Source of the DNA: Burkholderiales bacterium PBB2
GTDB lineage: Bacteria > Pseudomonadota > Gammaproteobacteria > Burkholderiales > Burkholderiaceae_C
DNA length: 64,000 nt
Direction of reading: 5' to 3'
Assembly: GCA_002255955.1 (NCBI GenBank)
Contig: NKIM01000027.1
Span: 1 to 64,000, forward strand
Part shown: positions 1 through 10,033 of the stretch, piece after piece
Layout: each line of letters starts with the position of its first letter
How positions within the stretch are numbered: the stretch's first letter is position 1
The notes under the pieces: model-generated
The model's input: only the letters and a program-made list of their open reading frames with translations
What the model was told of the DNA's origin: nothing
The model's database searches: none
Position numbers and translations under genes: made by a program

Positions 1-343
1 CGCGGATGGACGAAGAGAGCGCAGTCAAGAGTTTGTGAACACGGTCGAGTTGAGCGCGGGTTGTGGCGACATCCAAGTCAAACAATCGCTCGGCAAGATC
101 AAGCTGCGTATCGAGTTCCGCCAGAGATCCGCTGGCGATGTTCAAAGACCGGAACAACTCGCGTGTGCTGCCCTTGGCGGCACCTTCAGCGATATTGGAA
201 GGAATCGAAACAGCAGCGCGGCGCATTTGCCCGACCAAACCGTAGCGTTCTTCTTTCGGCAAGCACTCGGTCGAGGCATACACAGCGGCGACCAGGTTCA
301 TGGCCTCCTGCCACGCCGCCAAGTCTCGATGCGCCCGCTTCAC
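1..343 (-). CDS. Four-helix bundle protein (S23/IVP family), C-terminus cut by window edge
   Basis: The reverse strand reads a small helical protein starting MKRAHRDLAAWQEAMNLV and continuing with an RRAAVSIPSNIAEGAAKG segment, which is the hallmark of the four-helix bundle family first found in 23S rRNA intervening sequences (TIGR02436). No enzymatic role is known for the family. About 114 codons are visible and no stop is reached before the window edge, close to the usual length of about 115-125. The start chosen is the GTG at 343, which lies inside the last unit of an octamer repeat (339-383). Because that repeat offers several GTG codons, the true start is uncertain. Confidence 0.8.
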   Translation of the reverse strand, partial: MKRAHRDLAAWQEAMNLVAAVYASTECLPKEERYGLVGQMRRAAVSIPSNIAEGAAKGSTRELFRSLNIASGSLAELDTQLDLAERLFDLDVATTRAQLDRVHKLLTALSSSIR

Positions 344-383
344 CCGTTCACCCCTTCACGTGTTCACCTGTTCACTTGTTCAC
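339..383. repeat. Octamer tandem array, six TTCAC units at 8-bp spacing
   Basis: TTCAC occurs at 339, 347, 355, 363, 371 and 379, exactly 8 bp apart, with variable bases between. On the minus strand each unit reads GTGAA, so the array presents six GTG codons just upstream of, and overlapping, the start of the four-helix bundle gene. Since 8 is not a multiple of 3, the GTGs fall in all three frames. Confidence 0.85.
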
Positions 384-391
384 CCCGCCAC

Positions 392-1588
392 TCACTTCAT
401 CCTGCACGCCCCCGCATACGCATCCGCATGGTTGCTGAAGATCTTGCCCAGGGTCTTGTTGGTGACGCGGCCCTGGGCGTCTTTGCCGATCACGCGCAGG
501 TAGTAGTCCTGGATCGGGTATTGGTTGTTGTTGAACTTGAAAGCACCACGCACGGACTCGAACTTGGCGGCCTTGATGGCCTTGAGCAGCGCGTCCTTGT
601 CTTCGATCTTGCCCTTCACATCGCGCACCGCTGCATTCATCAGCAAGGCCGCGTCATAGCCCTGGCTGGCGTAAAGCGAAGGCAGGCGACCGTAGTCTTT
701 CTGGAAGTCGGCCACGAACTTCTGGTTGGCGGCGTTGTCCATGTCATGCGCCCAGTGCGAGCTGTTGAACATGCCCAGCATGGGCTCACCCACGGCCTTG
801 ATCACATCCTCGTCGGCCGAGAAGCCGGGGCCGAACAGCGTCACGTCCTTGGACAGGCCGGCACCGACAAACTGCTTGATGAAGTTGATGCCCATGCCAC
901 CGGGCAGGAAGATGTACATGGCATCGGGCTTGGCGGCGCGCGCCTGCGCCAGCTCGGCGGCGTAGTCCAGCTGGCCGAGCTTGGTGTAGATCTCCTCGAC
1001 CACCGCGCCCTTGTAGAAGCGTTTGAAGCCGGTCAGCGCATCCTTGCCGGCCGGGTAGTTGGGCGCCAACAGGACCAGCTTCTTGAAGCCCTTGTCCATC
1101 ACGGTCTTGCCCACGGCCTCATGCAGGTTGTCGTTCTGCCAGGCCACGTTGAAGAAATAAGGGTTGCACTGCTCACCCGCGTACTGCGAAGGTCCGGCAT
1201 TGGCGCTGATGTAGGGCGTCTTGCTCTCGAACACGCTGGGGCCCACGGCCAGCATCAGGTTGGAAAACACGATGCCGGTCATGAAGTCGACCTTGTCTCG
1301 CTTGATCAGGCGGTCCGAGGTCTGCTTGGCGACCTCAGGGTTCTGCTGGTCGTCGGCCGTGATCAGCTCGACCGGCAGGCCGCCGAACTTGCCACCCGCA
1401 TGCTTGAGCCCCAGCTGAAAGCCATCACGGATGTCCACGCCCAGCCCTGCGCCAGGGCCGGACAAGGTGCTGAGCAGGCCGACCTTGACCTTGTCGGCTG
1501 CCTGCACCGCAGCCTGGCTGCACAAGAGTGCGGCGGCAAGGGCTGCCAAGCGAAGGGACGAGACGCTCTTCTTCTGGGGCAAGTTCAT
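392..1588 (-). CDS. ABC transporter periplasmic substrate-binding protein, branched-chain amino acid/aromatic acid type
   Basis: This 398-residue protein begins with a clear Sec signal peptide (residues 1 to about 30, with a hydrophobic LAALAAALL core and AQAA-type cleavage) followed by VKVGLLSTLSGPGAGLG, typical of type 1 periplasmic binding proteins (Peripla_BP_6, LivJ-like). It should capture a ligand in the periplasm and deliver it to an ABC permease, but no permease or ATPase is in the window. The ATG at 1588 is chosen because a GGAG precedes it and the signal peptide follows directly; a longer in-frame extension lacks this. It lies 61 bp downstream of the 2-aminobenzoate-CoA ligase gene on the same strand, so an aromatic acid such as anthranilate is a reasonable inferred ligand. 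Confidence 0.85.
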   Translation of the reverse strand: MNLPQKKSVSSLRLAALAAALLCSQAAVQAADKVKVGLLSTLSGPGAGLGVDIRDGFQLGLKHAGGKFGGLPVELITADDQQNPEVAKQTSDRLIKRDKVDFMTGIVFSNLMLAVGPSVFESKTPYISANAGPSQYAGEQCNPYFFNVAWQNDNLHEAVGKTVMDKGFKKLVLLAPNYPAGKDALTGFKRFYKGAVVEEIYTKLGQLDYAAELAQARAAKPDAMYIFLPGGMGINFIKQFVGAGLSKDVTLFGPGFSADEDVIKAVGEPMLGMFNSSHWAHDMDNAANQKFVADFQKDYGRLPSLYASQGYDAALLMNAAVRDVKGKIEDKDALLKAIKAAKFESVRGAFKFNNNQYPIQDYYLRVIGKDAQGRVTNKTLGKIFSNHADAYAGACRMK

Positions 1589-1649
1589 GGCAAAGCTCTC
1601 CAAGGGACAGGTTGGGGTGAACAAACGGTCAGCGACAGGAAGGGACAAC

Positions 1650-3332
1650 TCAAGCAGGGTGACGAAGGCGGAAGCGTTGCAGCTTGCCGGTCTCAGTACG
1701 CGGCAGGCGCTCGCGGAACTCGATGGCGCGCGGGTATTTGTACGGAGCGATGGTGGCCTTGACGAAATCCTGCAAGGTCTTGCACAGCTCGGGCCCGGCC
1801 TCGAAGCCGGGGCGCAGCACCACCACGGCTTTGACGATCTGGCCGCGCTCTTCATCGGCCTGCCCCACCACCCCGCACTCGGCCACGGCCGGATGCAGCA
1901 GCAGGGCCGCTTCCACTTCGGGGCCGGCGATGTTGTAGCCGCCGGAGATGATCATGTCGTCGGTGCGCGCCTGGTAGACGAAGAAACCCTGCTCGTCGAC
2001 GAGGTAGGCGTCACCGGTCAAGTTCCAGCCGTTCAGCACATAGTTCTTCTGGCGCTCGTCGGCCAGGTAGCGGCAGCCGGTCGGGCCCTTGACGGCCAGA
2101 CGACCCACCTGACCGGGAGGCAAGACCTGACCCTCCTCGCCCAGCACGCAGGCGCGGTAACCCGGCACCGGCCGACCGGTGGCACCCGGCCGGGCCGTGG
2201 CCTCGTCGTGCGAAATGAAGATATGCAGCAGCTCTGTGGCACCGATACCGTCGATCAGCTCGATGCCGCCCTCACCCGCTGCCGTGCGGCCGCGGGTCGC
2301 TTCTTTCCAGAGCTGGCGCGTGGCCGCAGGCAAGGCTTCGCCGGCGCTGACGCATTTGCGCAGGCTGCTCAGATCATGCTCGCCCAACAGAGGGGCCATC
2401 ACCCGGTAAGACGTGGGCGCGGTGAACAAGACGGTGGCGCAGTAGCGGGCCACGGCCGGCAGCAAGGCCTCGGGCGAGGCTTTTTCCAACAGCACGGTCG
2501 CGGCGCCCACCGTCATCGGGAACAGCAGCAGGCCGCCCAGTCCAAAGGTGAAGGCCAGCGGCGGGCTGCCGATGAAAACATCGTCGGCCTGCGGGCGCAG
2601 CAGATGCGGCGGCCAGCAGCGGCAGATGGCCATCACATCGCGGTGGAAATGCATGGTGCCTTTGGGCTGGCCGGTGGTGCCAGAGGTGAAGGCGATGATG
2701 CAGCAGTCTTCGGCGGCGGTGTCCACGGTGCTGAACTGCGCCGGCTTGGCGGCGGCGCGCGCCTCCAGGCCGTCGGGCGCCGCGCTGTGGAACAGCAGGG
2801 CCTGTGTCAGCCCCGGGGAGCGCTCGCGCGCCAGATGCAGCTCCTGGGCCAGGCGCTCGTCACACAGGGCGTGGCGGATCTCGGCTTTCTGGATGATCTG
2901 TTCCAGCTCCACCGCGCGCAGCAGGGGCATGGTGGCCACGGCAATGGCGCCCACCTTCATCACCGCGAACCAGCAGGCCGCCATGGCCGGCGTGTTGGCA
3001 CCACGCAGCAGCACCCGGTTGCCCGGCACCACACCCAGCTCATCGACCAGCACATGGGCGATGCGGTTGGCCTCGGCCTGCAGCTGGGCATAGCTCCAGC
3101 GCAGCGGCTGGCCGTCGACGCCAAAGCCTTGCACACAGAGGCGATCGCCCTGCCCGCGCTCGACCCAGGCGTCCAGCAGCTCATGCGCGCAGTTCAGGCG
3201 TTCGGGGAACTGCAGCTCGGGCAGCTCGAAGATCAGCTCGGGCCACTGCTCGCGCGGTGGCAGGTGCTCGAAGGCAAAGTGGTCCTGATGCGAGGTGTAG
3301 GCCATGGCAGTGCTGGAGGCAGAAGCGTTCAT
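1650..3332 (-). CDS. abmG: 2-aminobenzoate (anthranilate)-CoA ligase, AMP-forming
   Basis: The 560-residue protein belongs to the ANL acyl-CoA synthetase superfamily. Visible motifs are the phosphate-binding [11 protein letters not shown] (about residues 215-225), GWNLTGD, the hinge [15 protein letters not shown], and the C-terminal catalytic lysine in [10 protein letters not shown] (about residue 550). The length fits benzoate/2-aminobenzoate-CoA ligases. It would activate anthranilate to 2-aminobenzoyl-CoA with ATP and CoA in the cytoplasm, the first step of the aerobic CoA-thioester route described in Azoarcus evansii. The substrate is inferred from context: the same leftward operon ends upstream with the 2-aminobenzoyl-CoA monooxygenase/reductase, and divergent kyn genes produce anthranilate. 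The ATG at 3332 overlaps the preceding stop codon as ATGA, indicating translational coupling. Confidence 0.85.
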   Translation of the reverse strand: MNASASSTAMAYTSHQDHFAFEHLPPREQWPELIFELPELQFPERLNCAHELLDAWVERGQGDRLCVQGFGVDGQPLRWSYAQLQAEANRIAHVLVDELGVVPGNRVLLRGANTPAMAACWFAVMKVGAIAVATMPLLRAVELEQIIQKAEIRHALCDERLAQELHLARERSPGLTQALLFHSAAPDGLEARAAAKPAQFSTVDTAAEDCCIIAFTSGTTGQPKGTMHFHRDVMAICRCWPPHLLRPQADDVFIGSPPLAFTFGLGGLLLFPMTVGAATVLLEKASPEALLPAVARYCATVLFTAPTSYRVMAPLLGEHDLSSLRKCVSAGEALPAATRQLWKEATRGRTAAGEGGIELIDGIGATELLHIFISHDEATARPGATGRPVPGYRACVLGEEGQVLPPGQVGRLAVKGPTGCRYLADERQKNYVLNGWNLTGDAYLVDEQGFFVYQARTDDMIISGGYNIAGPEVEAALLLHPAVAECGVVGQADEERGQIVKAVVVLRPGFEAGPELCKTLQDFVKATIAPYKYPRAIEFRERLPRTETGKLQRFRLRHPA

Positions 3333-4501
3333 TTCAGCAAGTCCCGTCCGATGATCAGCTGCTGCACCTCGCTCGCGCCCTCGTAAATGCGCAGGGCGCG
3401 GATTTCCCGGTACAGCGATTCCACGATTTCGCCGCTGCGCACGCCGCGGCCACCATGCAGTTGCAACGCGGCGTCAATCACCTGCTGCGCGCCCTCGGTG
3501 GCCATGAGCTTGGCCATCGCCGCCTCGCGCGTGACTGTCTGACCCTGGTCGCGCTGCCAGGCGGCGCGGTAGACCAGCAAGGCCGAGCTGTCCACCGTGC
3601 AGGCCATGTCGGCCAGCTTGGCCTGGGCCAGGGGCAGATCGGCCAGATGGGCGCCGAACATGGCCCGGCTCTTGGCCTGGGCCAGGCCCTCTTGCAGGCC
3701 GCGCCGCGCAAAGCCCAGGGCGGCGGCGGCCACCGAGGTTCGGAAGACGTCGAGCGTTCGCATGGCGATCTTGAAGCCTTCGGCCGGCGCGCCGATGCGT
3801 TGACTGGCCGGGATGCGGCAGTCGCTGAACTTCAGCCGCGCCAGCGGGTGCGGCGCGATCACCTCGATGCGCTCGGCAATCTCGAAGCCCGGCGTGCCGG
3901 CATCGACGATGAAGGCGCTGATGCCGCGCGAACCGGGCGCTTCGCCCGTCCGAGCGAACACCACGTAGAAGTCGGCAATGCCCCCGTTGGAGATCCAGGT
4001 CTTTTCGCCGTTCAAGAAATAGCTGTCACCCTCAAGCCGCGCACTGCACTGCAGGGCCGCCACATCGGAGCCGGCTTGCGGCTCGGACAGGGCAAAAGCG
4101 GCCAGCTTCTCGCCGCGCGCCACGGCCGGCAGATAACGCTCTCTTTGCTCGGGCGTGCCCGCCAGCGAGATCGCACCCGAGCCCAGGCCTTGCATGGCAA
4201 AGGCGAAATCGGCCAGGCCGTTGTAGCGAGCCAGGGTCTCGCGCAGCAGGCAGATGGCACGGGTGTCGATCACCTCGGCCGCACCACCGAGCGCCGTGCC
4301 GGCCACCGCATGGCGCAGCCAGCCACCCTGCCCCAGGGCTCGCACCAGGCTGATGCACTCGGCATCCACATCGGCACCGTGGCCGCTGTGCAGAAACTCA
4401 GCGCACCAGGCGTCCAGCTGTGCCGCCAGCTCGCGGTGGCGCGGCTCGAAGAACGGCCACTCCAGGTGCTTGAGGGCCGGATTCATCATGGGCTCGCTCA
4501 T
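3329..4501 (-). CDS. Acyl-CoA dehydrogenase of the 2-aminobenzoyl-CoA pathway
   Basis: This 390-residue flavoprotein shows the standard acyl-CoA dehydrogenase pattern: substrate/FAD loops in [16 protein letters not shown] and [10 protein letters not shown] in the middle beta domain, and the C-terminal YEGASEVQ in which the glutamate is the usual catalytic base position. It probably oxidises a reduced alicyclic acyl-CoA formed after ring hydroxylation and reduction by the monooxygenase/reductase encoded upstream, passing electrons to ETF. The exact substrate is inferred. The gene sits between the hydratase (3 bp gap) and the ligase (4-bp ATGA overlap), so it is plainly in the operon. Confidence 0.85.
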   Translation of the reverse strand: MSEPMMNPALKHLEWPFFEPRHRELAAQLDAWCAEFLHSGHGADVDAECISLVRALGQGGWLRHAVAGTALGGAAEVIDTRAICLLRETLARYNGLADFAFAMQGLGSGAISLAGTPEQRERYLPAVARGEKLAAFALSEPQAGSDVAALQCSARLEGDSYFLNGEKTWISNGGIADFYVVFARTGEAPGSRGISAFIVDAGTPGFEIAERIEVIAPHPLARLKFSDCRIPASQRIGAPAEGFKIAMRTLDVFRTSVAAAALGFARRGLQEGLAQAKSRAMFGAHLADLPLAQAKLADMACTVDSSALLVYRAAWQRDQGQTVTREAAMAKLMATEGAQQVIDAALQLHGGRGVRSGEIVESLYREIRALRIYEGASEVQQLIIGRDLLK

Positions 4502-4504
4502 CGC

Positions 4505-5359
4505 TCAATCCCCCTGAAACTCAGGCCGCTGCTTGGCCACGAAGGCGTGATACGCGCGGTGGAAATCTTGCGTCATCATGCAGATGGCCTGGGCCTGGGC
4601 TTCAGATTCGATGGCCTCGTCCACGCCCATGGCCCATTCCTGGTGCAGCATCTTCTTGGTCATGGCGTGGGCAAAGGCCGGGCCGCCGGCGATCTGCTGC
4701 GCCCATTCCAGAGCCTCGGACAAGAGGCGCTCGGGCTCGACCAGGCGGTTCATGAAGCCCCAGCTCAAGCCCTCCTCGCCGCCCAGGCTGCGGCCGCTGT
4801 AGAGCAGGTCCGAGGCGCGGCCCTGGCCGACGATGCGCGGCAGGATGGAGCAAGCGCCCATATCGCAGCCGGCCAGGCCGACGCGGGTGAACAGAAACGC
4901 GGTCTTGCTGCGCGCCGTGCCGACGCGCAGGTCCGAGGCCATGGCCATGATGGCGCCGGCACCGGCGCAGACGCCGTCGATGGCGGCGATCACCGGCTGC
5001 GGGCAGGCGCGCATGGCCTTGACCAGATCGCCCGTCATGCGGGTGAAGGCGAGCAGGTCGGGCATGCTCATTTGGGTCAGCGGGCCGATGATCTCGTGCA
5101 CATCGCCGCCGCTGCAGAAGTTGTCGCCCGCGCCCTGCACGACGATGGCGCGCACTTCATCGACATAGCTCAGGCGGCGGAACAGATCGCGCAGCTCGGC
5201 ATAGCTCTCGAAGGTCAGCGGGTTCTTGCGCTCGGGCCGGTTCAGGGTGATCAGGCCCACATCGCCGTGCTGGGCCCAGCCAAAGTGCTGAGGCGTGTAG
5301 CCCTGCAAGCTCTGGCGATTGCCTTCGCGCAGGTGTTCGCTCATGGCGCGTTCCGTCAT
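4505..5359 (-). CDS. Enoyl-CoA hydratase/isomerase family protein
   Basis: The 284-residue crotonase-fold protein has the oxyanion-hole segment [13 protein letters not shown] and the second loop [19 protein letters not shown], with the typical length. In the 2-aminobenzoyl-CoA clusters of Azoarcus such a protein is proposed to hydrate the non-aromatic CoA intermediate on the way to beta-oxidation; that role is inferred here. The start at 5359 ([10 protein letters not shown]) is used because its ATG overlaps the MarR stop codon as ATGA; a longer in-frame extension runs back into the MarR gene and is rejected. Confidence 0.85.
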   Translation of the reverse strand: MTERAMSEHLREGNRQSLQGYTPQHFGWAQHGDVGLITLNRPERKNPLTFESYAELRDLFRRLSYVDEVRAIVVQGAGDNFCSGGDVHEIIGPLTQMSMPDLLAFTRMTGDLVKAMRACPQPVIAAIDGVCAGAGAIMAMASDLRVGTARSKTAFLFTRVGLAGCDMGACSILPRIVGQGRASDLLYSGRSLGGEEGLSWGFMNRLVEPERLLSEALEWAQQIAGGPAFAHAMTKKMLHQEWAMGVDEAIESEAQAQAICMMTQDFHRAYHAFVAKQRPEFQGD

Positions 5360-5937
5360 TTCTTTTTCTCCTTGCTCACGAGGCTGGTGGGCGCAGTGGG
5401 CGCCGCTGCGGCAGCGTCCAGCGCCCCCAGATGGTTTTTCAAGACGGCCATCAGACCGTAGAGCTCCGTCTTCTGCTCGGCCGACCAGCCGCCCAGCAGC
5501 TCCACCACCCATTGCTCATGCGTGGCCGCCATGCGCTTGAACTGGCGCCGGCCTTGCGGCGTGAGCTTGACGGTGAAGGAGCGACGGTCGCTGGGATGGG
5601 CCTCGCGCACCACCAGGCCCTCGGATTCGAGCTGGTCGGTGATGCCGGTGATGTTGCCGCCGGTCACCATCAGGCGCTGCGAGAGCTCGCGCATGGCCAG
5701 GCCTTCGGGGTGGCGCTCCAGTTGGGCCAGCAGGTCGAAGCGCGGCAAGGTGGTGGCGAAGTCCTGGCTCAGGCGTTTGCGGATCACGCCCTCCACCCGG
5801 TTGGTGCAGGCCAGCAGGCGCAGCCAGAGCTTGAGCGCCTGGTGGTGGTCGTCGATCACCCGCGATTCCAGGTCCGGCCCCAGGTCCAGGCCCGGATCCA
5901 GCTCGGCGGGACCGAGGGCGCTTGTCATGCTTGTCAT
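5356..5937 (-). CDS. MarR family transcriptional regulator
   Basis: This 193-residue protein has the MarR winged-helix region: [42 protein letters not shown] followed by the [15 protein letters not shown] wing. MarR proteins of aromatic-acid operons usually repress and release DNA on binding an aromatic acid or its CoA ester, so 2-aminobenzoyl-CoA is the obvious candidate inducer (inference). It lies inside the operon it probably controls, coupled by ATGA overlaps on both sides. A 19-bp imperfect palindrome overlapping the operon promoter at 9132-9150 is the best operator candidate. Two adjacent ATG codons are possible starts; the upstream one is used. Confidence 0.9.
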   Translation of the reverse strand: MTSMTSALGPAELDPGLDLGPDLESRVIDDHHQALKLWLRLLACTNRVEGVIRKRLSQDFATTLPRFDLLAQLERHPEGLAMRELSQRLMVTGGNITGITDQLESEGLVVREAHPSDRRSFTVKLTPQGRRQFKRMAATHEQWVVELLGGWSAEQKTELYGLMAVLKNHLGALDAAAAAPTAPTSLVSKEKKK

Positions 5938-6731
5938 GGCAGCTCGCCCCCGCAGACCGAGATCGCCTGGCCGTTGATGGCCGCGCTGTCGCGCCGCGCC
6001 AACCAGAGCACGGTGGCCGCCACTTCCTGCGGCTGGATCAGGCGGCCCAGCGGGTTGCCGGCCGCCAGCTCGGCGCGGGCCTCATCGGCGCTGCGACCGG
6101 TCTTTTGCATGATGGTCTGCACCGCGCGGTCGACAATGTCGGTCTCGGTGTAGCCGGGGCAGACGGCGTTGACGGTCACGCCTTTCTTGGCGGTTTCCTT
6201 GGCCATGGCGCGGGTCAGGCCCAGCACGCCATGCTTGGCGGCGCAGTAGGCCGCCACATAGGCATAACCCGTCAAGGCAGCGGTGCTGGCCACATTGATG
6301 ATGCGGCCGAAGCCACGCGCCGTCATCACCGGCAAGACTTCGCGACTGCACAAAAAGGTGCCGGTCAGATTGACCTGCAGCATGCGCTGCCAGAGCTCCA
6401 GCGAGGTGCGCGAGATCGGCGCGGTTTCGACCTGCCCGGCGTTGTTGACCAGGATGTCCACCGGCGCCAGCGCCGTGGCGGCGGCGAAACCGCGCTGCAC
6501 GCTGACCTCGTCACCGACATCGACGATCTGAAACCCCACCTCGCCCAGGGCCGCCAGGGCCAGCTGCTGCACCTGCAGGCGCTCGTGGTTGCGGCCCATC
6601 AAGGTGAGGCGGGCACCGGCCTGCAGCAGGCTTTGCGCAATGGCCGCGCCAATGCCGCTGCCACCGCCGGTGACCACGGCATGCAGACCTTGCAGGGGCT
6701 CTTGCATCAGGGGCGGAAAGTTGCCGGCCAT
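5934..6731 (-). CDS. SDR family NAD(P)-dependent oxidoreductase
   Basis: The 265-residue protein is a classical short-chain dehydrogenase: cofactor motif VVTGGGSGIG near residue 20, NNAG, and the catalytic Ser plus YCAAK (YxxxK). It likely oxidises the 3-hydroxyacyl-CoA-like product of the neighbouring hydratase, which completes a beta-oxidation-type set in this operon; the substrate is inferred from context. It begins 3 bp after the end of the monooxygenase/reductase gene and overlaps the marR start by 4 bp. Confidence 0.85.
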   Translation of the reverse strand: MAGNFPPLMQEPLQGLHAVVTGGGSGIGAAIAQSLLQAGARLTLMGRNHERLQVQQLALAALGEVGFQIVDVGDEVSVQRGFAAATALAPVDILVNNAGQVETAPISRTSLELWQRMLQVNLTGTFLCSREVLPVMTARGFGRIINVASTAALTGYAYVAAYCAAKHGVLGLTRAMAKETAKKGVTVNAVCPGYTETDIVDRAVQTIMQKTGRSADEARAELAAGNPLGRLIQPQEVAATVLWLARRDSAAINGQAISVCGGELP

Positions 6732-6734
6732 GGC

Positions 6735-9086
6735 TCAGACCCCCAAGGCCTTGTTGGCCTGCTCTTGTGCGCTCAAGCCCGCGCTGGCCGAGGCCTGCGC
6801 GCGCTGGCGCTCGAACTCTTTTTCCAGCTGCGGCTTGGCCGAGAGGTAGGCGCGCGGCCAGTCGAGGCCCGGCCCGGATTGGTAGCCGATGCGCGCGGCT
6901 TCGCTGAGCGTCCAGGCCGGGTTGGCCAGATGCGGGCGGGCGATGGCGCAGAGGTCGGCCCGGCCGGCCGCGATGATGCTGTTGACATGGTCGGCCTCCG
7001 AGATGGCGCCCACGGCCATGGTGGCGATGCCGACGCGGTTGCGTATGCTTTCCGAAAACGGGGTCTGCCACATGCGGCCGTAGGTGGGCTTTTCCTGCTT
7101 GCTGACCTGGCCCGAGGACACATCGATCAGGTCGGCGCCGGCCGCCTTGAAAGCCGCCGCAATCAGCACCGCATCTTCCGGCGTGTTTCCGCCGGGCACC
7201 CAGTCATGGGCAGAGATGCGCACCGACATCGGCCGCTCTTCCGGCCAGACCGCACGCAGGGCGCGGAAGACCTCGAGCGGGTAGCGCAGGCGGTTCTCCA
7301 GCGAGCCGCCGTACTCGTCCTCGCGGTGATTGGTCAGCGGCGAGAGGAAGCTGGAAAGCAAGTAGCCGTGGGCGCAGTGCAGCTCCAGCCAATCGAAACC
7401 GGCCGCGGCCGCGCGGCGGGCGGCGGCGACAAAGTCATCGCGCACCCGGTCCATATCGGCGCGATCCATGGCGCGCGAGGTCTGGCTCACACCAGCCAGG
7501 TACTGCTGGGGTGAGGCCGAGATCAAGGGCCAGTTTCCTGACTCCAGCGGCTGGTCGATGCCCTCCCAGCCGCGCCGGGTCGAGCCCTTGGCGCCGGCGT
7601 GACCCAGCTGCATGGCGATCTTGGCGCTGCTGTGGGTGTGCACGAAGTCCACGATGCGCTGCCAGGCCAGGCCCTGCAGATCGGTGTAGAGGCCGGGGCA
7701 GCCCGGCGTGATGCGGCCATCGGCCGAGGGGCAGGTCATCTCGGCAAAGACCAGGCCGGCGCCGCCGGTGGCACGCGCACCCAGATGCATCAGGTGGTAG
7801 TCGCCGACCACACCATCGACGCAGGAGTACTGCGCCATGGGCGAAACCACGACGCGGTTCTTCAGCGTCAGCCCGCGCAGGCGGAAGGGCGTGAACATGG
7901 GCGGCACGGCCTGTTCGGGCAGGCCGCTCTGCGCCGCCAGCCAGGCCTCGAAGCGCCCCACATAGCCGGCGTCGCGCTGGCGCAGGTTCTCGTGCGAGAT
8001 GCGCTGCGAGCGGGTCAGCAGGGAATAGGCAAACTGCTCGGGCGCCAGATGGGCATGGCGCTCGACGTTCTCAAACCACTCGGTGGAGTTGCGCGCGGCG
8101 TTCTGGATGCGCAGCACCTCGATGCTGCGGCTGGCCTGGTAGACCTCCAGGGCGCGTGTCAGATCACCACCGGCGTCGCCGATATCGCGCGCCAGGGCGA
8201 TGGCGTCTTCCAGCGCCAGCTTGGTGCCCGAGCCGATCGAGAAATGCGCGGTGTGGGCGGCATCGCCCATCAGCACCACGGGCGCGCGGCCGTTGTGATG
8301 CACCCAGTTCTTGCAGACCACGCGCGGGAAACGGATCCACTGCGCCGAGCCGCGCAGATGCGAGGCGTTGCTGATGAGCTTGTGGCCGTCCAGCACCTTG
8401 GCGAACAGGCGCTCGCAGAAGGCAATGCCCTCTTCCTTGCTCATGGCCTCCAGGCCGGCGGCCTGCCAGACCGACTCGGGCGTCTCGGCGATGAAGGTCG
8501 AATGCGTCTCGTCGAACTTGTAGGCATGGGCCTGGAACCAGCCATGCTCGGTCTTCTGAAAATCGAAGGTGAAGGCGTCAAAGAGCTTGGTCGTGCCCAG
8601 CCAGACAAAGCGGCATTGGCGCAGATCGATATCGGGCTGGTAGGTGGCGCTGTACTTCTGGCGGATGCGGCTGTTCAGGCCGTCGCAGGCGATGATGAGG
8701 TCGGCATCCACGCCTTCATCGTCTTGCACATCATGTTCGTAGACCAGCTTCACACCCAGCTCGGCGCAGCGCGCCTGCAGGATGTTCAGCAACTTCATGC
8801 GGCCGATACCGCAGAAACCATGGCCGCCCGAGCGCATGCTGCGGCCGGCGATGTGCACATCGATATCGTCCCAGTGATTGAAGGCGGTCAGGATGGCCTC
8901 GGCCGTGGGCGCATCGGCCTCACGCATGGCGCCCAGAGTCTGGTCGGAGAAGACCACGCCCCAGCCAAAGGTGTCGCCAGGGCGGTTGCGCTCCAGCACG
9001 GTGATCTCGTGGCTGGGGTCTTGCTGCTTCATCAGCAGAGCGAAATACAGGCCGGCCGGGCCGCCGCCGATACAAGTGATGCGCAT
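6735..9086 (-). CDS. abmA: 2-aminobenzoyl-CoA monooxygenase/reductase (bifunctional FAD monooxygenase-OYE fusion)
   Basis: This 783-residue fusion is the signature enzyme of aerobic anthranilate degradation through CoA thioesters. The N-terminal half (about 1-390) is a class A flavin monooxygenase with the dinucleotide motif [16 protein letters not shown] and [14 protein letters not shown]. The C-terminal half (about 400-760) is an Old Yellow Enzyme barrel with [23 protein letters not shown] and [12 protein letters not shown]. The known reaction is 5-hydroxylation of 2-aminobenzoyl-CoA followed by ring reduction with NAD(P)H and O2. Salicylyl-CoA 5-hydroxylases share the architecture, but the adjacent kyn genes and ligase favour anthranilate. 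It is the first gene of the leftward operon, 35 bp from a good promoter -10 element. Confidence 0.93.
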   Translation of the reverse strand: MRITCIGGGPAGLYFALLMKQQDPSHEITVLERNRPGDTFGWGVVFSDQTLGAMREADAPTAEAILTAFNHWDDIDVHIAGRSMRSGGHGFCGIGRMKLLNILQARCAELGVKLVYEHDVQDDEGVDADLIIACDGLNSRIRQKYSATYQPDIDLRQCRFVWLGTTKLFDAFTFDFQKTEHGWFQAHAYKFDETHSTFIAETPESVWQAAGLEAMSKEEGIAFCERLFAKVLDGHKLISNASHLRGSAQWIRFPRVVCKNWVHHNGRAPVVLMGDAAHTAHFSIGSGTKLALEDAIALARDIGDAGGDLTRALEVYQASRSIEVLRIQNAARNSTEWFENVERHAHLAPEQFAYSLLTRSQRISHENLRQRDAGYVGRFEAWLAAQSGLPEQAVPPMFTPFRLRGLTLKNRVVVSPMAQYSCVDGVVGDYHLMHLGARATGGAGLVFAEMTCPSADGRITPGCPGLYTDLQGLAWQRIVDFVHTHSSAKIAMQLGHAGAKGSTRRGWEGIDQPLESGNWPLISASPQQYLAGVSQTSRAMDRADMDRVRDDFVAAARRAAAAGFDWLELHCAHGYLLSSFLSPLTNHREDEYGGSLENRLRYPLEVFRALRAVWPEERPMSVRISAHDWVPGGNTPEDAVLIAAAFKAAGADLIDVSSGQVSKQEKPTYGRMWQTPFSESIRNRVGIATMAVGAISEADHVNSIIAAGRADLCAIARPHLANPAWTLSEAARIGYQSGPGLDWPRAYLSAKPQLEKEFERQRAQASASAGLSAQEQANKALGV

Positions 9087-9121
9087 GCTGGGCTCTCGCT
9101 GAAACCGTGGTGTTGCAGCGC

Positions 9122-9150
9122 ACTTTAGGCCTTGATAGTTTAAGCGTCAA
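9122..9150 (-). promoter_or_regulatory. Promoter of the 2-aminobenzoyl-CoA operon
   Basis: On the minus strand TTGACG (9150-9145) is followed after 17 bp by TAAAGT (9127-9122), which matches a sigma70 promoter at 5/6 and 4/6 positions with ideal spacing. It points toward the monooxygenase/reductase start at 9086. Confidence 0.65.
9132..9150. promoter_or_regulatory. Candidate MarR operator
   Basis: TTGATAGTTTAAGCGTCAA is an imperfect 19-bp palindrome (TTGA---TT-AA---TCAA) that covers the -35 element and most of the spacer of the predicted leftward promoter. A repressor bound here would block RNA polymerase. The MarR encoded at 5356-5937 is the natural candidate; binding is inferred. Confidence 0.5.
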
Positions 9151-9363
9151 CAATTATTCTGAGCTTGCCGGATCGGGACATACCCTGTTCAATTTGGCTT
9201 CAGATTTCGTTTCAAACCCGGTGCCGGATGCGCGTGTGTAGATGTTGGAATTAACCGACACCACGCGCTTTCAGGCCTTGTTATGGTCTCGCCCGCTGTG
9301 CGCTCAGCCCCTGGCTTGGCCGCAGCTTCTGAGCTGTTGTTGATTCACTGAGAGCCATTGCCC

Positions 9364-9993
9364 ATGCCGCCCAAGACACTCTGGGACATCTCGCCCACGG
9401 TCTCGCCCGAGGCCCCGATCTTTCCCGGCGACGAGCCCTACCGCCTGAACTGGACGGCTCGACTCTCGCCCGACTGCCCGGTCAATCTGAGCGCGCTGAC
9501 GATGTCGCCCCATGTCGGCGCCCATGCCGATGCGCCCTTGCACTACGCCAACAATGCCGCCGACGCGGCCAGCGTGGCGCTCGACGCCTATCTAGGCCCC
9601 TGCCGCGTGATCCACGCCATCGGCTGCGGGCCGCTGATCCGCATCGAACATGTGCAGCATGCGGCCGAAGGACTGCCGCCGCGCGTGCTGGTGCGCTGCT
9701 GCGAGCGCGCCGACAGGGTCTGGAACCCTGATTTCAGCGCCTTTGCGCCCGAGACCGTGGCCTGGCTGGCCGCGCGCGGCGTGCGCCTGATCGGCCTGGA
9801 CACGCCCTCGGTGGACCCCGCCAGCAGCAAGAGCCTGGACAGCCACCAGCAGCTGCTGCGCCTGGACCTGCGCGTGCTGGAGAACCTGGTGCTGGACGAG
9901 GTGCCCGAGGGCGACTACGAGCTGATCGCCCTGCCCCTGAAGCTGGCCGGCGCCTGCGCCTCGCCGGTGCGCGCCGTGCTGCGCGCGCTCTGA
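9364..9993 (+). CDS. kynB: Kynurenine formamidase (arylformamidase)
   Basis: The 209-residue protein is a cyclase-family metal hydrolase. The metal-binding signature is seen as HVGAHADAPLHY at about residues 49-60 (family pattern HxGTHxDxPxH), and the start LWDISPTVSPEAPIFPGD is typical of bacterial KynB. It hydrolyses N-formylkynurenine to kynurenine and formate, the second step of tryptophan catabolism. It heads the kynB-kynU-kynA operon. The ATG at 9364 is preferred over an in-frame TTG six bases upstream; GAGAG precedes both. Confidence 0.93.
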   Translation: MPPKTLWDISPTVSPEAPIFPGDEPYRLNWTARLSPDCPVNLSALTMSPHVGAHADAPLHYANNAADAASVALDAYLGPCRVIHAIGCGPLIRIEHVQHAAEGLPPRVLVRCCERADRVWNPDFSAFAPETVAWLAARGVRLIGLDTPSVDPASSKSLDSHQQLLRLDLRVLENLVLDEVPEGDYELIALPLKLAGACASPVRAVLRAL

Positions 9994-10033
9994 ACGAACC
10001 CACTGATTTCGACTTTCCCCTGGAGACACGACC

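Noticed and set aside
35-1762. Long plus-strand ORF of 575 codons antisense to the binding-protein gene
   Set aside because: It is a shadow reading frame of a GC-rich gene; the opposite strand has a complete signal peptide and binding-protein fold. The same applies to the long ORFs 1431-3386, 3257-5461, 5922-7514, 7599-9128, 9734-11458, 13144-15876, 16074-17477 and 37554-39605.
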